NCBI GenBank assembly: GCA_964429355.1
Contig: CAYSCH010000128.1
Coordinates: 1 to 22,389 of the forward strand
Reading direction: 5' to 3'
Source of the DNA: JAAYAY01 sp964429355
GTDB taxonomy: Bacteria > Planctomycetota > Planctomycetia > Pirellulales > Thermoguttaceae
DNA: 22,389 nucleotides
This document shows, piece after piece, positions 1-7,280 of the stretch. Below the pieces are notes generated by a model. The model saw only the letters and a list, made by a program, of their open reading frames with translations, was not told the DNA's origin and made no database searches. A program made the position numbers and the translations under genes. The stretch's first letter is position 1; every line of letters starts with the position of its first letter.

Positions 1-159
1 GAAGCGGTCGACTTGATCTGAGAAGACGACCGGACCCTGATCCGCCCCAATCCGGCCAATCTGGCTCTGGCCTTTGAAGCCGACGAACTGCTCCAGCAAC
101 TGTGTCCGAAGCACAGGATCAAGTTTCTCTACGCCCTGGACAAGCATGTTCGCAACGCG
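1..159 (+). other. Coding-like 5' extension of the first gene, containing an in-frame TGA
   Basis: The reading frame of the downstream 524-residue gene is open from 22 to 159. There it reads as normal protein (for example LALAFEADELLQQL and IKFLYALDKHVRNAV), and 34 of its 46 codons end in G or C, as expected for a real gene here. The only ATG, GTG or TTG in frame after the TGA at 19-21 is the GTG at 160, so this stretch has no ordinary start codon. The six codons before the TGA (EAVDLI) also look coding. The gene may be interrupted by a nonsense change, start at a rare codon such as CTG 37, or carry a sequencing error near base 19. The window edge prevents a decision. Confidence 0.5.
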
Positions 160-1734
160 GTGAAACGGCACGGTGAATGCTGGCGGATTGCGGCGCTGCC
201 CACCTCCGTCAAACAGATGCAGGACATGATCATCGCCTCGAAGCTGGCCATTTCCGGGGAGGAGATCTACTACTACAACAAGACGACCGGCGTTCGCTGG
301 CTGACCTGCGAGCGATTCGCCGCCCTGGAGCGGCTCGACGACGAGCAACTTCGCCTCCACCTCACCGAAATCCGCGAGCACAGCGCCCGCCGGAACGCCA
401 GCGGATTTCCGGAACTCGATTTCTTCCAGGCCGGCACGTCGTTTTCGTCCAAGGACTTCGCTGGCTACGACTTCCGGCAACTCGATCCGGTCGCACTGCG
501 CACCGCCCATGCCGAACTGCGGCAGAGATTTCAGGAAGCCGTCCCACGCGAGTTCCACTTCGACGACAAGGACGACGTCCAGTGGCGCAACCGCATGTTC
601 ACTGCCCTGGTCGCCCAGAAGGACGAATTCATCGCCCAGGAGACGCTCCTGGGGTTGAGCCCCGAGTTCTTCATGCAGATCCAGTGGCTGCCGGGCGGCC
701 GGATCGATCACGGCGAACTGATCTTCGATTCCACCTACGACCTGGCCGACGAAAATCCCAACGACAAGGAATTGCAGCAACTCTGCGACGAACGGGCCCG
801 GGGATTCATCTTCAATTTTGTCCGCGAGCACACCGACCTCGAATACGTGAACATCGGCCGCGTGGAAAACAGCCTCTCACGCCGGCAGGATACCGAACGT
901 CGCAGGGGCGTCTACATCACGGAAGTCAAGCGGATGGGAGTGCCCAAGGAGATCGTCACGATCATCCGCATGCAGAAGTGGGGCGTCCGGGAGCACCTCG
1001 ACGATCGCAAGCCGCTCCGGGATGCGATGATGGACTCCGACGAGTACACCGAATACGTTCTCGATCGCCGCCTGGGATGCCGGCAGCTCGGCATGAATCT
1101 CCCCCGGCACGTCACCGCCCACAAGGTGTGGGAACGCTACTTCGCCGATTGGACCGGGCCGAACGGGATCATCATCTGGTCCCCATATATCGAGCGCGAC
1201 TACATTCGAGGCGTTGCCACCGACAAGATTCCCAACCACCTTCTGGAAAACAGTCAATATGCCATCAGTTTCGCCCGCCTGCTCGGGCGGGCGGCCGCGG
1301 TAAACATCATTGTCGGTCGCTGCGACCGGCACGGCCGGGTACTCTTCGACGACGGCGATGAAGTGGTGGTCGAAAACGCCGAAGGGCAGCCCCAGGAAAT
1401 CGTCGTTGCCGACCCAACCGGCACGTTCCATAACTTCGACCACGATCTGGCGGCCATGGCCAGGGCCTATGCCGAGCCGCTGAACCGGCGCCGCAACGCC
1501 GTCTACGACCGCGTCGAATTCGCCCAGGTCTACATCGACGCCTTCCAGAAACGGTTCCGCCGGATCCAGACCGACTACCGTCGCCGCAGACGGGCCTTCG
1601 ATACGCTCTTCAAGTACAGGCAGCGCGATCCCAACGGCAGCTTCGCCTATCGCTGGGAACAGGTTCTTGCCCGTCTCGACCGCACCGAATCGCACGACCT
1701 GACACAGGTCATTCGCGACAACCTCCAGCTCTGA
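160..1734 (+). CDS. Conserved-looking protein of unknown function, 524 residues from the GTG start
   Basis: I do not recognise this family. The protein is soluble-looking and charged, with no signal peptide or membrane segment. It has an aromatic-rich region (EEIYYYNKTTGVRWL), a central region ending in ENSLSRRQDTERRRG, and a Tyr/Arg-rich C-terminus (YRRRRRAFDTLFKYRQRD) likely to be helical. One segment holds DRH at residues 389-391 followed about 36 residues later by FDHDL at 426-430. This loosely resembles the catalytic DRH and metal-binding Asp motifs of atypical kinases, but the Asn usual after DRH in PI3-kinase-type enzymes is absent, so kinase activity is only a guess. The GTG at 160 is the only in-frame ordinary start, yet coding signal continues upstream to a TGA at 19-21, so the N-terminus is uncertain. 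The gene ends in tandem stops (TGA TAG) and converges on the beta-helix gene 67 bp away. Confidence 0.75.
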   Translation: MKRHGECWRIAALPTSVKQMQDMIIASKLAISGEEIYYYNKTTGVRWLTCERFAALERLDDEQLRLHLTEIREHSARRNASGFPELDFFQAGTSFSSKDFAGYDFRQLDPVALRTAHAELRQRFQEAVPREFHFDDKDDVQWRNRMFTALVAQKDEFIAQETLLGLSPEFFMQIQWLPGGRIDHGELIFDSTYDLADENPNDKELQQLCDERARGFIFNFVREHTDLEYVNIGRVENSLSRRQDTERRRGVYITEVKRMGVPKEIVTIIRMQKWGVREHLDDRKPLRDAMMDSDEYTEYVLDRRLGCRQLGMNLPRHVTAHKVWERYFADWTGPNGIIIWSPYIERDYIRGVATDKIPNHLLENSQYAISFARLLGRAAAVNIIVGRCDRHGRVLFDDGDEVVVENAEGQPQEIVVADPTGTFHNFDHDLAAMARAYAEPLNRRRNAVYDRVEFAQVYIDAFQKRFRRIQTDYRRRRRAFDTLFKYRQRDPNGSFAYRWEQVLARLDRTESHDLTQVIRDNLQL

Positions 1735-1801
1735 TAGCCGGATCCGGGGAAGACGGCCAATTTCCCGCCAACCTCAGTCTGCAAATCACGATTGGCGCAG
1801 C

Positions 1802-4501
1802 TTACGGCGAACACCCCGGGCCAATCTTGACATTGTCGACAAAGAACACGGCCTCGATGGTTGCGTCGGAGATCAGGCCGAACCAGTCCAATTTGCGGAA
1901 CTGCGGATTGCACGTCAGCTCCACTTCCCTGAGCTTGCCGCCAGGGTCGCCATAGCGGAGCGTCCACTTGCCGTTGGCACTGCTCCCCAGACCGCAACCG
2001 ATCTCGATCCGCTGCCACCGACTCAACGGAACCTGACCGAGCAACGCTCCGCCCGAGAACAGTCTCCCATCCCCCTCGATCCGCAGCGACGGCCCGATGC
2101 GGTAGTCGCCCCCAGAATAGTCCCGCCACTCAAACTGCCCGATCGCTCCGGGTTCGATCCGCACATCGAAATCCCCCCGCACATAGCCGACCACCAGGTG
2201 CGGCGAGTACCAGAGATGCGGATTGAAGCTGTACTTCTGGCCGGGAGAATCCGTGAACTTCAGGCTCTGGGCTCCCGCCGCAGCCAACTCGTTCGTGACA
2301 AGGATCCTGCCAACGTCCTCCACACTGACGACCGGACCTTCGGGCGGCATGTCCGGCAGTGAGTCTTCAAAGCCGTCCTCGATGGACGTTGGCTGTGGCT
2401 CCGCAGGCGTCTTGGGTACATACGCCTGCCGCTTGATCTGCCGTGGGGTGCGCACCCACTCCGGATCGCCGTACAGGCCTATTTCGCCAGCGTCAATCGG
2501 GACGAAGCCGAGCTGGAAGGCGGGGGAATCGGGCTGCAGCCGGAAATCGAATTGGGGCGCGTTCACGAATCGTGGATCGGCGATCAGCGAGTGCCGATCA
2601 TGACCGCGTGCCTGCCACTCGGTCAATGTCGCCCCTGCAAAGGTGAGGTTGCCGTCGGGACGCGACGTATCCCAGTACAGGTTTCGATCCATGACGAACT
2701 TGTCGTTTGTCCATCCGCCTTTCAGCAGCTTGCCGTTGTCGAAGTAGACGATGTTCCGCTCGAAGGTGAACGAGAGGTGATCTTCCTGACGCGAGCGGCT
2801 GAGTTGGTGGTCCTTGCCGAGCGCCCAGATGTTATTTCGAACGATGTTCTCCTTGCCGTAATGCTGGTGGAAGTTGGCGTAGGTGGTGCCATACCCGATA
2901 TTGTTTTCGATCAGGATGCCGGTGCTCCCTTCGTCGGTATAGATCGCCAGCGATCCCGTGTGATGATCGTAGACGTCGTGCACGAGATTGTTGCGCAACA
3001 CCGTTCCCGGCGAATCACCCAGGCAGTAGATGCCTCCCATGTCACCGAGCACACCGCGACCGATGTCGTGGATGTGGTTGAACTCGACCACGTTGTGATG
3101 AGCGCTTGGTGGGGCATACCCCCAACTCCAGCCGACCGAGATGCCGGTGTAATACAGGTCGCAGATCTCGTTGTGCGACACCTGGTTGTAGCTCGTCCGT
3201 CCGATCCAGATGCCAACCGCCCCCGGATCAATTCTGCCCCCGTCATGGATCAGGTTGTTATCCACGGTATTGCGTTGGGCGGTTTCGGGCTCGGTTGGCG
3301 GGTCGCTCTGCTCGCCGAGTCGCACACCGCCGGCCCCCAGGTCGTGAATTGAATTGCGTGCGATGAGGTTGTCCAGGCAGCCGAACCGCAACCACACGCC
3401 GTAAGTGCCCAGGTGCGCCAGTTCGCAGCCTTGGACTGAGCAGTTCCTCGCCCCCACAGCCTCGATCGCGCCGGGAAAGTCGCAGGCGGCCTGCCCGGCG
3501 GCATGCCCTTGCGGCGGAACCTCCCAGTCTGTGTGCATCAGCCGCAGGTTCTCAAACCGCAGGTGGGACACGAATTGCTTTTCTGCGGGGGTACCGTTCA
3601 GGACGATCAACTGCCTGGCAACAGGAGCGACCACGGTTGCCTGCGTCATGTCTTCACCGGGCAGGGGAATATACGACAGCAGGCCGGTCTTGTAGTCCAG
3701 GTACCACTCGCCGGGCGCATCCAGTGCTTCGGGCACATTCTCGATAGAATAGCGGACGTTGCCCCCCCAGTAGTCAAAAGCCCACGGCAGCGGAGTACGA
3801 AAGGTAACGACCCGCTTCGCCTCGTCCACCGACGCGATCCGCTGATGGCCGACCTCCCATGACTGGTAGACGATCACAACAGCCTCGTCCAAGCGGCTGA
3901 ACTGGCGAATGTCGCCCGCCTTGAAGCGGAATGCAACGTGGGCGCTGGAAGCCGGCTTGCCGGTTTTCGTATCGACGATGGACGGAGCCTTGCCTGCCGT
4001 ATAGAAATAATCCTCATTGGGCATCCGCGCTCGGGTCCGACGCTCGCCGTTGACCCACAGTGCAGCGAATGCCCAACGGCCCGCCTCCACCTCGCCCAGA
4101 TGCGCCACCCAGCGGTCCCCCTGCTTCCTCCATCCGGTGACCTCCCTTCCGCCGGAGATCAGCGGGGGTGTTTCAGGCTCGCCGACATAGCAGATCGGGC
4201 ATTGTTCCGTCCCGGAATCCTGCGGCTCGAAGACGACCGGTTCGCATATCGCATATCGCCCGGTCTGGATGTGGACACGCATCGGCTCCTGCAATGCCCC
4301 GGCCGCTTTGAGCATGCGGATCGCGTCCCGTGCACCCACCAGCGATGCCAGCGGACCATCGGTTCGCGCCTCGTTTGGTCTTTGCAGCCTGCCGGTCCAG
4401 GTGTCGCTGCCCTCAGGCGACACATACAAGTCAGCGCTCCTCGCCACAAGGCCTGTCAACGCCAGTCCACTGATGACGAGCAATTGGATGAATCGTTTCA
4501 T
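1802..4501 (-). CDS. Exported right-handed parallel beta-helix protein (pectate-lyase-like fold)
   Basis: Residues 1-23 form a signal peptide (MKRFIQLLVISGLALTGLVA, cleavage likely near ARSA), so the product is secreted or periplasmic. Mature sequence opens with DLYVSPEGSDTWTGR, a typical start of planctomycete beta-helix proteins. The middle, about residues 300-660, carries many short Asn/His-rich coils of the type ARNSIHDLGAGGVRLG, VEFNHIHDIGRGVLGDMGG and LRNNLVHDVYDHHTG, as in pectate-lyase-like solenoids. QFDFRLQPDSPAFQLGF closes the helix, and the last ~190 residues look like a jelly-roll carbohydrate-binding or concanavalin-like domain. The substrate is probably a polysaccharide; no specific catalytic residues can be assigned. 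A GTG at 4504 precedes the ATG at 4501. I chose the ATG because AGGA lies 8 bases upstream. The gene's 5' flank is a fragment of another beta-helix gene on the opposite strand. Confidence 0.88.
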   Translation of the reverse strand: MKRFIQLLVISGLALTGLVARSADLYVSPEGSDTWTGRLQRPNEARTDGPLASLVGARDAIRMLKAAGALQEPMRVHIQTGRYAICEPVVFEPQDSGTEQCPICYVGEPETPPLISGGREVTGWRKQGDRWVAHLGEVEAGRWAFAALWVNGERRTRARMPNEDYFYTAGKAPSIVDTKTGKPASSAHVAFRFKAGDIRQFSRLDEAVVIVYQSWEVGHQRIASVDEAKRVVTFRTPLPWAFDYWGGNVRYSIENVPEALDAPGEWYLDYKTGLLSYIPLPGEDMTQATVVAPVARQLIVLNGTPAEKQFVSHLRFENLRLMHTDWEVPPQGHAAGQAACDFPGAIEAVGARNCSVQGCELAHLGTYGVWLRFGCLDNLIARNSIHDLGAGGVRLGEQSDPPTEPETAQRNTVDNNLIHDGGRIDPGAVGIWIGRTSYNQVSHNEICDLYYTGISVGWSWGYAPPSAHHNVVEFNHIHDIGRGVLGDMGGIYCLGDSPGTVLRNNLVHDVYDHHTGSLAIYTDEGSTGILIENNIGYGTTYANFHQHYGKENIVRNNIWALGKDHQLSRSRQEDHLSFTFERNIVYFDNGKLLKGGWTNDKFVMDRNLYWDTSRPDGNLTFAGATLTEWQARGHDRHSLIADPRFVNAPQFDFRLQPDSPAFQLGFVPIDAGEIGLYGDPEWVRTPRQIKRQAYVPKTPAEPQPTSIEDGFEDSLPDMPPEGPVVSVEDVGRILVTNELAAAGAQSLKFTDSPGQKYSFNPHLWYSPHLVVGYVRGDFDVRIEPGAIGQFEWRDYSGGDYRIGPSLRIEGDGRLFSGGALLGQVPLSRWQRIEIGCGLGSSANGKWTLRYGDPGGKLREVELTCNPQFRKLDWFGLISDATIEAVFFVDNVKIGPGCSP

Positions 4502-4584
4502 CACTGGTTTCCTATCGGTTGCCGCACGAACGGTTCCCTGGCGACACGGCCTACCACCGCGGTCGTTGTTCGAGCACCTGCCAA

Positions 4585-4755
4585 TATGACCTCTTTCCTG
4601 AGGACTGCAACCTCGACTTCCGCCTCCAGCCAGACAGCCCCTGCATCGGCAAAGCTTCCGACGGGGGCGATATCGGCTGCCCCTACACTCCCGAGATCAT
4701 GGAGCTATGCCGGATCGCCCTGGACCTGCGAGCCAAGGGGATCATCAGATTCTGA
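4585..4755 (+). pseudogene. C-terminal remnant of a second beta-helix gene
   Basis: The + strand here reads CQYDLFPEDCNLDFRLQPDS followed by PCIGKASDGGDIGC and a helical tail, ending at TGA 4753-4755. The DFRLQPDSP phrase is the standard closing motif of beta-helix proteins and occurs identically in the intact neighbour on the minus strand (FDFRLQPDSPAFQLGF). Only about 56 residues remain. Upstream there is neither a plausible start nor further beta-helix coils, and the intact gene begins within about 85 bp on the other strand. The simplest reading is a relic left after most of a gene was lost or overwritten. It could instead be an expressed small ORF, for which I see no ribosome-binding site. 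Confidence 0.6.
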
Positions 4756-4801
4756 CGTCTCGTGGAGAACGCGGGTGCCCCTGCAGCTCCGCTGCGCAAA
4801 G

Positions 4802-4839
4802 AAACGCCGTCCGACGAGGGGGGCCGCCGGACGGCGTTT
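4802..4839 (-). terminator. Intrinsic terminator of trxA
   Basis: AAACGCCGTCCG at 4802-4813 is a perfect reverse complement of CGGACGGCGTTT at 4828-4839, giving a 12-bp GC-rich stem with a 14-base loop. It starts 26 bases after the trxA stop codon. On the minus strand the stem is followed by TTTCTTT, and on the plus strand TTTT lies at its 3' base, so it may work in both directions. Confidence 0.85.
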
Positions 4840-4865
4840 TGCGGTGGGAGAACTGCTTCTTATTC

Positions 4866-5198
4866 CTACTGCGTCAGTAACGCCTTCAATTGGGACAGGC
4901 TCGCCAACCCGGCATGGCGGGTCGTGATCCGCCCCTTGTCAAACACCAGCAGGGCGGGGATCGCGTTGATCTGGTAACGCATGGCCAATTCCTGGTTATT
5001 GTCAACATTGACCTTGACGACCTTCGCTCCCGGCGTCTCCTCGGCGAGCTGATTTAAGGCAGGGGCCAGGGCACGGCACGGGCCGCACCAATCGGCGTAG
5101 AAATCAACCAGCACCGGTACGTCCGATTGCAGCACGACTTGATCGAACTGGGGCTGGTTGACATGCAGGACCTGACCGTTGGTGTGAGTCGTAACCAT
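4866..5198 (-). CDS. trxA: Thioredoxin
   Basis: Thioredoxin is a cytoplasmic disulfide reductase that is reduced by thioredoxin reductase and passes electrons to ribonucleotide reductase, peroxiredoxins and other targets. The 110 residues match the usual ~108. The classic WCGPC active site gives Cys38 and Cys41, preceded by LVDFYAD with the buried Asp at residue 32. The cis-proline loop is AIPA (Pro81), and the end is a glycine-containing beta strand plus helix (HAGLASLSQLKALL). GAGGAG lies 8 bases before the ATG. The gene stands alone, ending in a strong hairpin terminator and divergent from rpmE. A weak -10-like TACAAG lies about 80 bp upstream, without a good -35. Confidence 0.97.
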   Translation of the reverse strand: MVTTHTNGQVLHVNQPQFDQVVLQSDVPVLVDFYADWCGPCRALAPALNQLAEETPGAKVVKVNVDNNQELAMRYQINAIPALLVFDKGRITTRHAGLASLSQLKALLTQ

Positions 5199-5302
5199 TG
5201 CGAATACTCCTCTTCGAGTTCACGAAACGTGCGTTGTGTTGATCGGTTGTTGGAAGCGGACCCGTCTTGCGGCCGCCTTGTATTTTGTTGGATGCAGCAG
5301 TC

Positions 5303-5336
5303 AGAAATCGGTTACAGCGTGTGCCCGCCGATTTCT
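5303..5336. repeat. Perfect 9-bp inverted repeat between trxA and rpmE
   Basis: AGAAATCGG (5303-5311) and CCGATTTCT (5328-5336) are exact reverse complements separated by 16 bases. The repeat lies 105-138 bp upstream of the trxA start in a 459-bp divergent intergenic region (5199-5657). The rest of that region holds only the rpmE promoter and leader described separately. It could be an operator or an RNA hairpin in a long trxA leader. Neither arm is followed by a T-run, so it is not an obvious terminator. Confidence 0.5.
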
Positions 5337-5503
5337 TCGTTCTGAGAATCGCGGAGTGTCGTACCCCCCCCTGTGGAGTCATTTGGTCGCCCCGTCACAG
5401 AAAATGTTCACCACAGGCCGGACCTCGGCACGATGAGATGGGGAGCGGCAAGGAGGGGAGCTTGGATGACTGCTGCGGATGGCCGGACGACCGCTCCGCG
5501 CCC

Positions 5504-5532
5504 TTGTGGAGGCAGGCAGACAGGGATAAAAT
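5504..5532 (+). promoter_or_regulatory. Probable sigma-70-type promoter of rpmE
   Basis: TTGTGG (5504-5509), a 17-base spacer and TAAAAT (5527-5532) match the -35/-10 arrangement, with a 5/6 -10 box. Transcription would start near 5539 and give a leader of about 119 bases before the rpmE ATG. No other pair in the region fits as well. Confidence 0.45.
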
Positions 5533-5559
5533 TACGAGTTTCGGTGAGAAAGAACCATG

Positions 5560-5577
5560 GCCGCCGGAGGAGGCGGC
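5560..5577 (+). promoter_or_regulatory. Small hairpin in the rpmE leader
   Basis: GCCGCC (5560-5565) pairs perfectly with GGCGGC (5572-5577) around the loop GGAGGA. It lies in the predicted rpmE 5' leader, about 80 bases before the start codon. Ribosomal protein genes, including L31 genes in several phyla, often carry leader structures bound by the protein. Whether this hairpin is one cannot be judged from a single sequence. The loop resembles a Shine-Dalgarno motif. Confidence 0.3.
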
Positions 5578-5657
5578 AGTCGAGTCGGCCTGCGGAAGCG
5601 GTCCCTTGGAGCACCCCCGGCAGCGCCACTCCGTCGATATATTGTGAGGACAGTCTG

Positions 5658-5909
5658 ATGAAAGAGGGAATCCATCCGAACTACGTCGAGACCAAGGTCA
5701 AGTGCGGCTGCGGCAACACCTTTGTGACGCGAAGCACCCGGCCTGAGATGAAGATCGACATCTGCAACGAGTGTCACCCGTTCTACACGGGTAAACTCAA
5801 GTACGTCGACACGGCGGGCCGGATCGAGAAGTTCAAGACCAAGTTCGCCGCCGGCTACAAGAGCCTGTTGGGCAAGAAGAAGGCCGTCGAGGCGGACGCC
5901 GCAGAGTAG
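5658..5909 (+). CDS. rpmE: 50S ribosomal protein L31 (zinc-binding type)
   Basis: L31 is a small protein of the large ribosomal subunit that helps form the bridge to the 30S head. The 83-residue product starts MKEGIHPNYVETKVKCGCGN, the standard opening of bacterial L31. It keeps the four zinc-ligand cysteines (Cys16, Cys18, Cys37, Cys40), so it is the C+ form. NECHPFYTGK followed by DTAGRIEKFKTKF is also diagnostic. The C-terminus has a short extension (KKKAVEADAAE). The ATG at 5658 was chosen from the family start. TGAGGA lies 7 bases upstream. The frame stays open upstream to 5373, but that part does not resemble L31. It precedes prfA in the same direction, an arrangement seen in other bacteria. 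Confidence 0.97.
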   Translation: MKEGIHPNYVETKVKCGCGNTFVTRSTRPEMKIDICNECHPFYTGKLKYVDTAGRIEKFKTKFAAGYKSLLGKKKAVEADAAE

Positions 5910-5925
5910 CTGAGCCCACTTCTAT

Positions 5926-5955
5926 CAACCGCCTGACCGTCTTGTTAGGCGGTTG
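5926..5955 (+). terminator. Hairpin after rpmE, possible weak terminator or attenuator
   Basis: CAACCGCCTGAC (5926-5937) pairs with GTTAGGCGGTTG (5944-5955) along 12 positions with one G-U, around a 6-base loop. It starts 16 bases after the rpmE stop. It is followed by TGCAT and not a T-run, so termination is probably incomplete and prfA may be co-transcribed. Confidence 0.5.
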
Positions 5956-6050
5956 TGCATGCGCGGTCGGCTGATTGGGCGTTTCCGGCTGCGTGTGGCT
6001 CGTGCGATCGTTCCGCGGTTTCCGTTTCTGTGCCTCCCTGGGTCTGCGCC

Positions 6051-7124
6051 ATGCGCAAGTTGCTTGAAGAGAATCTGCGTCGCTATGAAGAGCTCGACAA
6101 GCTGCTTGTCGATCCCGCGGTCCTTGCCGACAGCCTGCGTCTTTCTGCGATCGCCCGGGAGCACGGCTCTCTGGCCAAGATGGCCAAGAAGTACCGGCGA
6201 TTCAAGGACCTCAATGCGCAAATCACCGAAGCCCTGGAAATGATGGAAGGTGACGACTTCGAATTGCGCGATCTGGCGGAGAGCGAATTGCCAACGCTGA
6301 AAGCCGACCGTGAGAAGCTCTGGGAAGAACTACTCGACATGACGATCGGCGGCGAAGACGCCAACCGCACTCGCTGCATCGTTGAGATCCGCGCGGGAAC
6401 CGGAGGCGACGAGGCGGCCCTGTTCGCCCGTGACCTCTATGAAATGTACTCGCACTACGCGGAAAATCGGGGCTGGAAACGGGAGATCCTCAATGCCAGC
6501 CCCACCGAACTGGGCGGCTTCAAAGACATCTCCTTGGGCTTGGAGGGGGAAGGGGTCTTCCGATTGCTCCAGTTCGAGAGCGGCGGGCATCGCGTCCAAC
6601 GCGTACCGGAGACCGAGGCCATGGGCCGGATCCACACGTCGGCCGCCACAGTGGCTGTCATGGCCGAGCCCGAGGATATCGAGGTCCATCTCGCGTCGGA
6701 CGATTACCGCGAAGATGTTTTCCACTCCAGCGGCCCCGGGGGGCAGCACGTCAACAAGACCGCGTCGGCCATCCGCCTGACTCACTTCGAGACGGGGATC
6801 GTCGTCCAGTGCCAGGACGAGAAAAGCCAGCACAAGAACCGGGCTAAGGCGCTCCGCGAGCTGAAGGCCAGGATCTTCGACCGCAAACGCGAAGAAGAGG
6901 CAAAAAAACGGGCCGACGAACGCAAAAGCAAGATCGGCTCCGGCGACCGCAGCCAGCGAATTCGCACCTATAACTTCCCTCAGAACCGAGTGACCGATCA
7001 CCGCATCAACCTGACGCTCTACAAACTCGATGCAATCATAGCCGGCAATCTGGAACCGGTCATCGAAGGTCTCCTGGAATACGAACGTCAAGAACTCCGT
7101 AATCAGTTCGGCAAAATGGAATAG
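6051..7124 (+). CDS. prfA: Peptide chain release factor 1
   Basis: RF1 recognises UAA and UAG in the ribosomal A site and triggers release of the finished peptide. The protein has 357 residues, normal for RF1. The catalytic GGQ is at 230-232 within SSGPGGQHVNKTASAIRLTH. The stop-codon recognition loop is PET at 186-188 (RVPETEAMGRIHTS), placing it in the RF1 PxT class and not the RF2 SPF class. GSGDRSQRIRTYNFPQNRVT is the RF1 signature. The ATG at 6051 gives MRKLLEENLRRYEELDKLL, which aligns with RF1 N-termini. An in-frame GTG at 5955 would add unrelated sequence. No good Shine-Dalgarno is present. It is followed by prmC, whose product methylates Gln232. Confidence 0.97.
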   Translation: MRKLLEENLRRYEELDKLLVDPAVLADSLRLSAIAREHGSLAKMAKKYRRFKDLNAQITEALEMMEGDDFELRDLAESELPTLKADREKLWEELLDMTIGGEDANRTRCIVEIRAGTGGDEAALFARDLYEMYSHYAENRGWKREILNASPTELGGFKDISLGLEGEGVFRLLQFESGGHRVQRVPETEAMGRIHTSAATVAVMAEPEDIEVHLASDDYREDVFHSSGPGGQHVNKTASAIRLTHFETGIVVQCQDEKSQHKNRAKALRELKARIFDRKREEEAKKRADERKSKIGSGDRSQRIRTYNFPQNRVTDHRINLTLYKLDAIIAGNLEPVIEGLLEYERQELRNQFGKME

Positions 7125-7280
7125 AGCGGCAGGGTTGGGCCCAGCAGGCTGCCACTCGGCGGAAAGCGGCCGCTCGTTGTCCGGAGAAGTTGCAGTCGAT
7201 GACAAAATGATTGTGCCCATCGCTGCCCCTGGGGAACTCGGCTTTTTGTGGCAATCTCTTAACGACCATCGAGGTGAGAC

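Noticed and set aside
19..21. Selenocysteine at the in-frame TGA
   Set aside because: No convincing SECIS-like hairpin follows within the expected distance, and no selenoprotein family is recognised.
877..1695. A 272-codon minus-strand frame opposite the first gene
   Set aside because: The plus-strand frame is longer and its product looks like a normal soluble protein. The minus-strand frame is rich in Gly, Val and Asp from reversed codons.
2552..3352. A 266-codon plus-strand frame opposite the beta-helix gene
   Set aside because: It is a shadow of the repeated coils of the minus-strand protein, with no start signal or family resemblance.
5242..5253. A 12-mer (ATCGGTTGTTGG) shared with 19562-19573, both upstream of minus-strand genes
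   Set aside because: In 22 kb several 12-base matches are expected by chance, so a shared operator cannot be claimed from this alone.
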